A stretch of DNA of 15,896 nucleotides. Source: Chloroflexota bacterium (GTDB lineage: Bacteria; Chloroflexota; Limnocylindria; QHBO01). The notes under the pieces were generated by a model, which saw only the letters and a program-made list of their open reading frames with translations, made no database searches and was not told the DNA's origin. The translations under genes were made by a program, and so were the position numbers. This document shows, piece by piece, positions 1-6,181 of this stretch (positions are counted from its first letter, which is position 1; each line of letters starts with the position of its first letter). The stretch lies in the NCBI GenBank assembly GCA_024636135.1, contig JAGXHP010000015.1, forward strand, positions 1-15,896, written 5' to 3'.

Positions 1-1
1 G

Positions 2-2557
2 GAGCCGGCTCCGGGCGAGCTCGTGGAGCGCAGCGGCCGCTTCACGATCCAGCGTCACCGAGCGACGGCGCTCCACTACGACGTGCGCCTCGAGATCGGC
101 GGGGTCCTCGTGAGCTGGGCCGTGCCGAAGGGGCCGACCCTCGATGCATCGGCCAGGCGCCTGGCGATGCGGACCGAGGACCACCCGATCGAGTACTTCG
201 ACTTCGAGGGCGTCATTCCCGACCGGCAGTACGGCGCCGGTGACGTGATCGTGTGGGACTGGGGCACGTACGAGCCGGAGGCGGAGACGCCCGATCCGTC
301 CGCGGGACTCAAGGCAGGGGAGATCAAGTTCGAGCTGCACGGGGAGAAGGTGCGGGGTCGCTTCACGATCGTTCGCACCAGCGGGCGCGGACGGGGCGCC
401 GATGACGACCGCGAGCAGTGGCTCCTCATCCACAAGCGCGACGGCACGGCGGTCGAGGGCTGGGACGCCGAGGATCACCCGCACAGCGTGAAGACCGGGC
501 GCACGAACGACGAGGTGCGCGCGAACGAGCCACCGCGTTTCGCCGCGTCGCCACCCGCTCCGATCGCGGAGGTCGACCTCTCCGCGGCCCGATCGGAGCC
601 GATGCCCGACTTCATCGCGCCGATGCGAGCGACGCTTGCCGACGCTCCCTTCGACGATCCCGATTGGCTGTTCGAGATCAAGTGGGACGGCTACCGGGTC
701 GAGGCCGTGATCCGAGGCGGCACGGCACGGCTGTGGACCCGCAATCAGCAGGACGCCGCGCGCTACTTCCCCGACCTCGCTGGTGCAGCGCCCTGGATCG
801 ATGCGGACGAGGCGATCGTCGACGGCGAGGTCGTGGCGCTCGATCCCGAGGGGCGTCCGAGCTTCAGCCTGCTCCAGGATCGGACCGGGATCCGGACGTT
901 GCGGGTGGCGGGCTCGAAGAAACCGGGGCCCCCGGCGCCCGTCATCTACCAGGCCTTCGACCTGCTGCACCTGGACGGGCGAAGTCTGCTTTCGATGCCG
1001 CTGGTCGATCGCAAGCGTCTCCTGCGCTCCCGCCTGCGACCGCATCCCATGGTCCGCTACGCGAGCCACGTCATCGGGGAGGGCCGTGCGTTCACCGAGG
1101 CGGCGCGGGCGCAGGAGCTCGAGGGGATCGTCGCGAAGCTCGCCCGGTCACCGTATGAGCCGGGGCGTCGTGCTCGGACGTGGCTCAAGGTCAAGCTGCG
1201 TCGCGAGCAGGAGGTCGTGGTGGTCGGTTGGCTCGAGGGGCAGGGGACCCATCGCGACCTTGGGTCCCTCGTCGTTGCGGTCCGCAGCGGTGATCGCTGG
1301 GCGCATGCCGGCCAGGTCGGCAGCGGGATCGACACCCGGACCCGCCGGGAGCTCCGCGCCACGCTCGACGAGCTCGCGCGGCCGACCTCGGTTCTCGATC
1401 CGACCCCGCGGCTGCGGGGCGCGCACTGGGTCGAGCCGAAGCTCGTCGTCCGGGTCGAGTTTGCCGACTGGACGGCCGATGACCTCCTGCGGCAGGCGGC
1501 GTTCAAGGGCCTCGAGGTCGGCCGGGCGCCGACGTCGGTGCGCCGCGAGCGCACGACCAGCACCCGGGCCGCGGTGGCGGCCGCGGAGTCGGAGGTACAG
1601 GATGCGCCGATGGAGAGCCACGCCGACGCCGAGGCTGCCCTGGACGCCATCGAGCGCGAGGGCACGTGGGCGGTCGCTGGCCGAGAGCTCCGCGTCACGA
1701 ACCTCGACAAGGTGCTGTTCCCCGGCCGGGACCGCGAGGCGCCGATCACCAAGCGCGACCTGCTGCGCTACCACCTGGCCATCGGTCCGACGCTTGTGCC
1801 GTACCTCGCCGATCGGGGCGTCACCGTCCAGCGCTTTCCGAACGGCGTGGGGCAGAAGGGGTTCTGGCAGAAGGACCTTCCTGGCCATGCCCCCGACTGG
1901 GTGCGGCGCTGGACGTATCACCACCGGGAGGAAGGCCCGAAGGACTACGCCGTGGTCGACCAGCCCGCCACCCTCCTCTGGCTGGCCCAGGAGGGGTCGA
2001 TCGAGATGCATCCCTGGACGTCGCCGGCCGAGTCACCGGACCGGCCGTCGTACGCCCTGATCGACATCGATCCCGGCCCGGACACGACCTGGGACGAGGT
2101 TGTCGCCATCGCGCGCCTGTACCGGACCGCGCTCGGGCACCTCGGGGTGCGTGGCTACCCGAAGGTCACCGGCAAGCGCGGCATCCAGGTCTGGATCCGC
2201 ATCGTCCCCGGCCCGGGGTTCGACGACACCCGCGACTGGGTCGAGGGACTCTCGCGCGCCGTCGGCGCCACCGTCCCGGACCTCGTGAGCTGGGAGTGGG
2301 CGAAGCGGGCTCGCCGCGGCAAGGCGCGGCTCGACTTCACCCAGAACGCCGTCAACAAAACCTTGGTCGCACCCTACAGTCCGCGCCCGGCGGCGGGCGC
2401 GCCGATCAGCATGCCGATCGATTGGGACGAGCTCGAGGATCCGGACCTGCGCCCGGACCGCTGGACGATTCGTGACACGCCAGCGCGCCTCGCCAAGCTC
2501 GGTGATCGATTCGCACCGCTCCCGGCCGATCCGCAGGAGCTTCCACCGCTGGAGTAG
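2..2557 (+). CDS. ligD: ATP-dependent DNA ligase LigD (PE-ligase-polymerase), 5' end cut by window edge
   Basis: Multifunctional non-homologous end-joining protein that processes, fills and seals double-strand breaks, normally with Ku (not in this window). The reading frame is open to the left edge. Codon 1 of the numbering used here is the GTG at 23, but family proteins begin about 30 residues earlier, so the true start lies outside. The N-terminal 3'-phosphoesterase domain has H12, H18, D20, R22, K36, H54 and Y58, spaced exactly as the active-site residues H42, H48, D50, R52, K66, H84 and Y88 of Pseudomonas LigD. The ligase domain starts near residue 195, with the nucleotidyl lysine K220 in EIKWDGYR. 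The primase-like polymerase domain is C-terminal, with metal ligands D681/D683 (DIDPG) and D771 (RLDFTQN) and a VAPYSPR motif. The order is that of Pseudomonas, not Mycobacterium (polymerase first). All three active sites look intact. Confidence 0.96.
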   Translation, partial: EPAPGELVERSGRFTIQRHRATALHYDVRLEIGGVLVSWAVPKGPTLDASARRLAMRTEDHPIEYFDFEGVIPDRQYGAGDVIVWDWGTYEPEAETPDPSAGLKAGEIKFELHGEKVRGRFTIVRTSGRGRGADDDREQWLLIHKRDGTAVEGWDAEDHPHSVKTGRTNDEVRANEPPRFAASPPAPIAEVDLSAARSEPMPDFIAPMRATLADAPFDDPDWLFEIKWDGYRVEAVIRGGTARLWTRNQQDAARYFPDLAGAAPWIDADEAIVDGEVVALDPEGRPSFSLLQDRTGIRTLRVAGSKKPGPPAPVIYQAFDLLHLDGRSLLSMPLVDRKRLLRSRLRPHPMVRYASHVIGEGRAFTEAARAQELEGIVAKLARSPYEPGRRARTWLKVKLRREQEVVVVGWLEGQGTHRDLGSLVVAVRSGDRWAHAGQVGSGIDTRTRRELRATLDELARPTSVLDPTPRLRGAHWVEPKLVVRVEFADWTADDLLRQAAFKGLEVGRAPTSVRRERTTSTRAAVAAAESEVQDAPMESHADAEAALDAIEREGTWAVAGRELRVTNLDKVLFPGRDREAPITKRDLLRYHLAIGPTLVPYLADRGVTVQRFPNGVGQKGFWQKDLPGHAPDWVRRWTYHHREEGPKDYAVVDQPATLLWLAQEGSIEMHPWTSPAESPDRPSYALIDIDPGPDTTWDEVVAIARLYRTALGHLGVRGYPKVTGKRGIQVWIRIVPGPGFDDTRDWVEGLSRAVGATVPDLVSWEWAKRARRGKARLDFTQNAVNKTLVAPYSPRPAAGAPISMPIDWDELEDPDLRPDRWTIRDTPARLAKLGDRFAPLPADPQELPPLE

Positions 2558-2627
2558 CCGGGTTCACGACGGTGGAGGATCGGCGATGCCCGATCGGCAC
2601 CGACTGGGCACGACCGCCCGAGCGGGG

Positions 2628-2633
2628 TACCAT
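2628..2633 (+). promoter_or_regulatory. -10 box of nfuA, leaderless arrangement
   Basis: TACCAT ends 7 nt before the ATG at 2641, so transcription should begin at or next to the start codon. No Shine-Dalgarno is present. The -35 region (TGGGCA, 2605-2610) is a poor match. Confidence 0.55.
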
Positions 2634-2640
2634 GCAGCCG

Positions 2641-3225
2641 ATGAATGCACCGCTTCTGACAATCGCTCCCGACGCCCGAACCAAGATCGAGGGGGTCCGC
2701 GCCTTCAACGATTTTCCCGAGGCGGTGCTCCGCGTCCGCGTGCTGGCCCGGGAGGGCCGCCGCTTCCGTTACGAGATCGCCCTCGAGGATCCTCGTGAGC
2801 GCGCCGAGGGCGACCTCTCCGTCGAAGCCGATGGCCTGACGGTCGTGCTCGATCCCACGAGTGCCACCGACCTGGCCGGGGCGTCGATCGAGCTCGACCC
2901 CACCGTGACCGGTGGCGGCCTGCGCATCGAGAACCCGAACGAGGGCTGGCAGGACCCGGTAGCGCGGGCGGTGCAGGACGTGATCGACCAGCAGATCAAC
3001 CCGGGAGTCGGGTCACACGGCGGACAGGTCACTCTCGTCGACGTGAAGGACGGTACCGCCTTCATGAAGTTCGGTGGCGGCTGCCAGGGATGCGCCGCGG
3101 TCAGTGTGACGCTGAAGCAGGGCGTCGAGACCGCGGTTCGCGCGGCCGTACCCTCCGTGACGGCCATCGTGGACGTGACTGACCACGACGCAGGCGAAAA
3201 CCCCTACTACCAGCACGGGCACTAG
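2641..3225 (+). CDS. nfuA: NfuA-like Fe-S cluster carrier protein
   Basis: A 194-residue protein with the two-part NfuA architecture. The N-terminal half (about 1-95) resembles a degenerate A-type carrier domain without its cysteines. The C-terminal NifU-type domain (about 105-185) carries the C148-x-x-C151 motif in GGGCQGCAAVSVTLKQG. Two such proteins bridge a [4Fe-4S] cluster through this motif and pass it to client enzymes. E. coli NfuA is about the same length. The frame is open further up to 2572, but that N-terminus does not look like the family; the ATG at 2641 gives a typical start and sits 7 nt after a TACCAT box. ATG 2632, three codons upstream, is an alternative. The 3' end of the gene contains an inverted repeat that works as a terminator for the opposite strand. 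Confidence 0.93.
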   Translation: MNAPLLTIAPDARTKIEGVRAFNDFPEAVLRVRVLAREGRRFRYEIALEDPRERAEGDLSVEADGLTVVLDPTSATDLAGASIELDPTVTGGGLRIENPNEGWQDPVARAVQDVIDQQINPGVGSHGGQVTLVDVKDGTAFMKFGGGCQGCAAVSVTLKQGVETAVRAAVPSVTAIVDVTDHDAGENPYYQHGH

Positions 3226-3230
3226 GGGTT
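3197..3230 (-). terminator. Intrinsic terminator on the minus strand, inside the 3' end of nfuA
   Basis: A perfect 8-bp inverted repeat, AACCCCTA (3199-3206) and TAGGGGTT (3223-3230), encloses a 16-nt loop. Read on the minus strand the stem ends in TAGGGGTTTT, so the U-tract (3200-3197) favours termination of leftward transcripts coming from the small peptide gene. On the plus strand there is no T-tract. The right arm includes the nfuA stop codon. Confidence 0.6.
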
Positions 3231-3274
3231 CGCGGGGGCGACGCCGAACGGGTGAAGCCCGCCCGGCATGGCCT

Positions 3275-3394
3275 CTATCGGGGGAAGTCGGCCCCGCCGG
3301 TGGCGGCCATCACGGTCGAGACGAGGCTGAGGATGCTCAGCGCCGCCGCGGTGCCGGCGACCATCAGTGAGCGGGCGATTCGCCGTGTTCGCAT
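3275..3394 (-). CDS. 39-residue exported or membrane peptide, divergent from XRE-TPR regulator
   Basis: A small ORF I do not recognise. It encodes 39 residues beginning MRTRRIARSLMVAGT and ending ATGGADFPR. It has a basic n-region (R2, R4, R5, R8), a hydrophobic core (about 9-25) and a V-M-A motif at 28-30 that fits signal peptidase I. Cleavage there would release a nine-residue peptide. Support for a real gene comes from a perfect AAGGAG 7 nt before the ATG, a promoter about 110 nt upstream (TTGACC-17-TACTGG), and an intrinsic terminator 45 nt after the stop. It lies divergent to an XRE-TPR regulator, with the two promoters overlapping. It could be a signalling pro-peptide, a single-span membrane microprotein or a leader peptide; the sequence cannot decide. 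The rest of the 347-base interval between nfuA and the regulator holds only its leader and the regulatory sites listed. Confidence 0.6.
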   Translation of the reverse strand: MRTRRIARSLMVAGTAAALSILSLVSTVMAATGGADFPR

Positions 3395-3401
3395 CGAAGT
3401 T

Positions 3402-3407
3402 CTCCTT
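3402..3407 (-). promoter_or_regulatory. Shine-Dalgarno of the 39-residue peptide gene
   Basis: AAGGAG on the minus strand, 7 nt from the ATG at 3394. It is the only full-strength ribosome binding site I found in the window, where most genes start leaderless. Confidence 0.75.
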
Positions 3408-3511
3408 GATTGGGTGTCCGCCACGCTCCGATCTCCCGGGGTGGCTCAGCCAAGGTCGCGCCGATGGAACCACCCGACAATGACCCATCGGTCCCGACCG
3501 GTCCTCATCCA

Positions 3512-3540
3512 CCAGTACGATCGGCGTGGTTCGAGGTCAA
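3512..3540 (-). promoter_or_regulatory. Promoter of the small peptide gene
   Basis: On the minus strand TTGACC (3540-3535) and TACTGG (3517-3512) are 17 nt apart. The start would be near 3505, giving a leader of about 110 nt before the ATG at 3394. The -35 overlaps the presumed -35 region of the rightward regulator promoter, so the two promoters are back to back. The -35 and the CGTACTG around the -10 resemble the promoter at 4875-4904. Confidence 0.55.
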
Positions 3541-3550
3541 GTACCGCTTG
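3538..3550. promoter_or_regulatory. Candidate operator palindrome in the divergent promoter region
   Basis: CAAG-TACCG-CTTG is a 4-bp inverted repeat with a 5-bp spacer. It overlaps the -35 of the leftward peptide promoter and the -35/spacer region of the rightward regulator promoter. Its centre is about 39-40 bp from the predicted leftward start. A similarly built and positioned palindrome lies at 4865-4877. Binding by the XRE protein is inferred. Confidence 0.4.
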
Positions 3551-3560
3551 CCATCGGGTG

Positions 3561-3566
3561 TAGACT
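3561..3566 (+). promoter_or_regulatory. -10 box of the XRE-TPR regulator, leaderless arrangement
   Basis: TAGACT ends 6 nt before the ATG at 3573 with no Shine-Dalgarno. The expected -35 position (3538-3543) lies in the palindrome, which suggests autoregulation. Confidence 0.6.
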
Positions 3567-3572
3567 CCCGCA

Positions 3573-4871
3573 ATGCCACGGACCAAGACGAGCGCGCGCG
3601 CGACCGAGCAGGATCGCGAGCTCGCGCATCGCATCGGGCAGCGGATCCGCGAATCGCGACACCGCGCGGGGTTGGCGCAGCAGCAGCTGGCGGGGGAGCG
3701 GTACACCAAGGCCTATGTGAGCGCCCTGGAGACCGGGATCGCCCGGCCGTCGATGGTTGCCCTGAACTACATCGCCGAGCGGCTCAGCATGCCGGCAAGC
3801 CACTTCATCGACGAATCACACCCGGTCTGGACGCGGCTCGAGGTTGACATGCGGCTGGCGGCCGGTGAGTGGCAGGCGGCGGCCGACGGCTACCGGGCGC
3901 TGCTCGAGGCAGGCCCCGACGAGGCGACGCGCGCGGATCTGCTGCGTGGCTACGCCGAGGCGCTGGCACGCCTCGATCGCGGCAGCGAGACGGTCGCCGC
4001 GGCATCCGAGGCGGCGCGGCTCTATGGACTTGCCGCCCGGGACGCGGATGCGGCCCTCGCCCGCTACTGGCTCGCCTACGGCCTCTACGAATCAGACAAC
4101 GAGCCGGACGCCAGGAGCCTTCTCTCCGCCCTGCTCGAGCAGGTTCGCGGGGGCCTCCAGGTGGAGCCGGACTTCGAGATGCGACTGCTCACCTCGCTGG
4201 CTGCCGTGGAGTCTCGGGTCGGCAACGCCGCCCGCGCGCTGTCGTACCTCGAGGAGGCGCGAGGGCAGGCCGCGGACCTCGATGACCGACGTCGCGCCGC
4301 CTTCCTGTTCAACCTCGCCGTCGGCTATCGAGAGGTCGGCGATTTCGAGGCAGCCATCCGGGCCGGCACCCAGGGCATGGCCCTGTATCGTGCGGCGGGG
4401 GCGATCTTCGAGTCGGCGCGCATCGAGAACGACCTCGCGCTGGCGTTCCTGGCCACGGGCCAGGTGGAACGCGCTCGCGAGCTCGTCAGCGAAGCACGCA
4501 GCCAGATCGAGGCGACCGGCGACGAACGCTGGATGGCGGCGGTGTCCGACACGGAAGCCCAGGTCGCACTGGCTTCCGGGGATCTCGACCGTGCCCTTGA
4601 GCTCGCGGGCATCGCTCGAGATTACGCAACGCGCAGCGGCAATCACCTTTCCGAGCTGACGGCCATGCTGACGCAGGCCCGCGCGCTGCGTGCCGGTGGG
4701 CGCCGGGACGAGGCCGAGACCCTCTTCAACGAGGCCGCAACACTCGCCCGAGCCGGCCGCGTTCCCGGACGGCTTCGCGATGTCCTGCGCGAGTGGGCCG
4801 ATCTCCGCGCCGACGTCGGGGATCATCGGGGAGCGTACGAGTTGACGAGTGAGGCCCTCACGGTCAATTGA
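3573..4871 (+). CDS. XRE-family transcriptional regulator with TPR-like C-terminal domain
   Basis: A 432-residue cytoplasmic DNA-binding protein. Residues 18-80 form an XRE/Cro-type helix-turn-helix, with IGQRIRESRHRAGLAQQQLA, then YVSALETG as the recognition region, then RPSMVALNYIAERL. Residues from about 87 to the end are alpha-helical repeats of TPR type, with repeated A-x-x-x-Y/F and G-D-x-x-x-A spacing such as LAVGYREVGDFEAAI and LASGDLDRALEL. The HTH-plus-TPR layout is shared with RRNPP regulators, in which the repeats bind a short peptide, but many such proteins have no known ligand. The start is the ATG 6 nt after TAGACT. The gene is divergent from a 39-residue exported peptide gene and is followed at once by a consensus -35, a -10 and an intrinsic terminator. 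No full auxiliary domain is visible. Confidence 0.9.
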   Translation: MPRTKTSARATEQDRELAHRIGQRIRESRHRAGLAQQQLAGERYTKAYVSALETGIARPSMVALNYIAERLSMPASHFIDESHPVWTRLEVDMRLAAGEWQAAADGYRALLEAGPDEATRADLLRGYAEALARLDRGSETVAAASEAARLYGLAARDADAALARYWLAYGLYESDNEPDARSLLSALLEQVRGGLQVEPDFEMRLLTSLAAVESRVGNAARALSYLEEARGQAADLDDRRRAAFLFNLAVGYREVGDFEAAIRAGTQGMALYRAAGAIFESARIENDLALAFLATGQVERARELVSEARSQIEATGDERWMAAVSDTEAQVALASGDLDRALELAGIARDYATRSGNHLSELTAMLTQARALRAGGRRDEAETLFNEAATLARAGRVPGRLRDVLREWADLRADVGDHRGAYELTSEALTVN

Positions 4872-4877
4872 GTATTG
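4865..4877. promoter_or_regulatory. Candidate operator palindrome before the small-RNA promoter
   Basis: CAAT-TGAGT-ATTG, a 4-bp inverted repeat with a 5-bp spacer, overlaps the regulator's stop codon and the -35 box TTGACA. Its centre is about 40 bp before the predicted RNA start. The geometry (CAA, 7 nt, TTGAC) matches the palindrome at 3538-3550 read on the minus strand. Confidence 0.4.
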
Positions 4878-4904
4878 ACAGGTGCGGTTTGGTGACCGTA
4901 CTGT
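4875..4904 (+). promoter_or_regulatory. Consensus -35/-10 promoter directly after the XRE-TPR gene
   Basis: TTGACA (4875-4880), an 18-nt spacer and TACTGT (4899-4904) form the best -35 match I noticed in the window. The box begins 4 nt after the regulator's stop. The predicted start is near A4911. It faces right, toward an intrinsic terminator rather than a gene. Confidence 0.55.
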
Positions 4905-4910
4905 GCTCGT

Positions 4911-4979
4911 AGACGAGTCGGATGGGCACGCCGACTTGCCCGATGGGATCGGAGATGGGGCACGTCTCCGATCCCTTTT
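4911..4979 (+). ncRNA. Candidate ~70-nt small RNA with two hairpins sharing a loop sequence
   Basis: A promoter and an intrinsic terminator bracket about 70 nt with no start codon carrying a ribosome site. Hairpin 1 is AGTCGG (4916-4921) with CCGACT (4931-4936) and the loop ATGGGCACG. Hairpin 2 is the 11-bp terminator stem with the loop TGGGGCACG. Both loops are 9 nt and share GGGCACG. The linker TGCCC (4937-4941) could instead pair with GGGCA (4924-4928), giving an alternative fold to hairpin 1. Genes to the right are on the opposite strand, so this is not a leader. It may merely be the terminator region of the regulator mRNA with a chance promoter. Confidence 0.45.
4945..4979 (+). terminator. 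Strong intrinsic terminator after the XRE-TPR gene / small RNA
   Basis: A perfect 11-bp stem, GGGATCGGAGA (4945-4955) and TCTCCGATCCC (4965-4975), has a 9-nt loop and is followed by TTTT. The T-tract is on the plus-strand side only. It can end both the regulator mRNA and the short RNA from the 4875 promoter. Confidence 0.85.
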
Positions 4980-4985
4980 CGCGTG

Positions 4986-5573
4986 TCAGGGGCTGGGGGC
5001 TGCGCTCTCGGCGCCGATGAGCTCGAACTCCCCACCGGCGATCGGCTCTTCTGCAGGTTGTGCGTAGATCAGCATCTCGTAGCGGCCCGGCCCGAAATCG
5101 GCGAGCAGCCGGTCGGCCGGCACGCTGAAGGCGATCAGGCGGGGATCGACAAGCGGTTGAGCGCCGATGGGTTCCTGGACCGTCTCGATCGGACCGCCGT
5201 CGACACGGCGCACCTCGACGTAGACCTCGGTTGGTGGGCTTCCCGATGGGGTGACCGAGTAAGCGAAGGTGTCCCCGGCGGCAAAGCGCGCGGTCTCGGC
5301 GTCCGATGCGATCTCGCCGGTCGCGGGGTCGAGAGCGGTTCCGAAGCGAATCGACGGCGCCGGAACGGCCGAGGTGCCCGGTGAGGGATTCACGACCGTG
5401 CCGTCGCCATTTCCCCCCAGGAGTCGGAACGCCAGGGCGATGACGCCGATGATGAGCGCGGCCGCGACCCATCCCGCAATCCTTCGCGCCCGTGGCGACA
5501 GGTCGAGCTTGCCCTCGGCGCCGGGCCGGCGCGCCATGGCCCGAGCGCGCAACGGTCGAAGCCGCTGTCGCAT
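4986..5573 (-). CDS. Membrane-anchored protein of unknown function
   Basis: A 195-residue protein I do not recognise. It has a basic cytoplasmic N-terminus (about 1-30), one membrane helix at about 31-52 (RIAGWVAAALIIGVIALAF), a Gly/Pro/Ser-rich linker and an external domain of about 125 residues. That domain, with its alternating beta-type pattern and phrases such as FAYSVTPSGSPPTEVYVEV and LLADFGPGRYEMLIYA, may be an Ig-like or binding module. The start at 5573 follows a weak GGAG (5587-5584) 10 nt upstream; ATG 5537, just before the membrane helix, is an alternative. The gene is divergent from the DUF3090 gene and ends just after the terminator of the opposite strand. No catalytic motif is visible. 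Confidence 0.75.
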   Translation of the reverse strand: MRQRLRPLRARAMARRPGAEGKLDLSPRARRIAGWVAAALIIGVIALAFRLLGGNGDGTVVNPSPGTSAVPAPSIRFGTALDPATGEIASDAETARFAAGDTFAYSVTPSGSPPTEVYVEVRRVDGGPIETVQEPIGAQPLVDPRLIAFSVPADRLLADFGPGRYEMLIYAQPAEEPIAGGEFELIGAESAAPSP

Positions 5574-5618
5574 CGTCAGGTTGCTCCGTCGGCGGCCGGG
5601 GTGCCCATCTGGCTCGAA

Positions 5619-5624
5619 ACTCTA
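5619..5624 (-). promoter_or_regulatory. Possible -10 box of the membrane-anchored unknown
   Basis: TAGAGT on the minus strand would start transcription near 5612, with a leader of about 40 nt containing GGAG. It is divergent from the DUF3090 promoter, and no good -35 is visible. Confidence 0.35.
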
Positions 5625-5640
5625 CCGGGTCGGCACGCGC

Positions 5641-5646
5641 TACGAT
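5641..5646 (+). promoter_or_regulatory. -10 box of the DUF3090 operon, leaderless arrangement
   Basis: TACGAT ends 7 nt before the ATG at 5654. The GAGGAG touching the start codon is too close to serve as a Shine-Dalgarno, so a leaderless start is more likely. Confidence 0.5.
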
Positions 5647-5653
5647 TGAGGAG

Positions 5654-6181
5654 ATGACACGACGGCTCTTCATCTTCGATGGCCCCGATCGCTTCCTGGC
5701 GGGCACCGTCGGCGAGCCCGGTGACCGCGCCTTCTACCTCCAGGCCCGCAAGGGCGGTGCAGTGATCAGCGTCGCCCTTGAGAAAGTCCAGGTCGCGGCC
5801 CTGGCCCAGCGGCTCGAAGATCTGCTTGACGCGGTCGAGGCGCCCGCCGATGCGGAGCACCCCGATGCACTGACCCTCGAGGAGCCCGTGGTCGAGCACT
5901 TCCGGGTCGGCGCAATGGCGCTGGCCTGGGATGCGGCGACCGAGGCGGTGGTGATCGAGGCCCAGACGCCGACCGAGGACGGAGAGTACGCGGAGCTGCC
6001 GGACGACGCCGAGGACGGCCCGGACGTGCTCCGCATCCGAATCGATGCCCCGGCCGCGCGCGCATTCGCCCGCGGAGCGGAGGCGCTGGTCGCGTCGGGG
6101 CGGCCGGCATGTCCGTACTGCGGCGAGCCGCTCGACGCGCAGGGCCACTTTTGCGGGCGCAGCAACGGGCAGCTCAACTGA
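5654..6181 (+). CDS. DUF3090 family protein
   Basis: A 175-residue protein matching the DUF3090 family, a conserved protein of actinobacteria and Chloroflexota with no established function. The N-terminus (FIFDGPDRFLAGTVGEPGDRAFYLQA) and the middle (EHFRVGAMALAWD) are the recognisable blocks. The C-terminus has a putative zinc-binding knuckle: C153-x-x-C156, then H165-x-C167. In actinobacteria the family often lies beside a histidine phosphatase (MSMEG_4193 type) and a SCO1664-type protein. Here the next gene is a different kind of phosphatase starting on the base after this stop, so the two are surely co-expressed. The start is the ATG at 5654, after TACGAT. Confidence 0.9.
   Translation: MTRRLFIFDGPDRFLAGTVGEPGDRAFYLQARKGGAVISVALEKVQVAALAQRLEDLLDAVEAPADAEHPDALTLEEPVVEHFRVGAMALAWDAATEAVVIEAQTPTEDGEYAELPDDAEDGPDVLRIRIDAPAARAFARGAEALVASGRPACPYCGEPLDAQGHFCGRSNGQLN

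Noticed and set aside
783..2060. Long alternative frames inside ligD, including a 425-codon one on the plus strand
   Set aside because: They are Arg/Ser/Pro-rich shadows of the LigD frame, which carries every active-site motif.
2572..2640. Upstream start for nfuA at 2572
   Set aside because: The extra residues do not resemble NfuA, and the ATG at 2641 fits both the family length and the -10 spacing.
3222..3563. Longer open frames on both strands in the gap between nfuA and the XRE gene
   Set aside because: None has a ribosome site or a -10 box at leaderless distance, and their translations are composition-driven. Only the 39-residue minus-strand frame has both a ribosome site and a plausible protein layout.
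4916..4941. H-type pseudoknot between the hairpin 1 loop and the TGCCC linker
   Set aside because: No bases remain between the stem and the pairing strand to cross the 6-bp stem, so a competing hairpin is more realistic than a pseudoknot.
4882..5067. Short ORF starting in the spacer of the 4875 promoter
   Set aside because: It lacks a ribosome site, begins before the predicted transcription start, and runs through the terminator into the opposite-strand gene.
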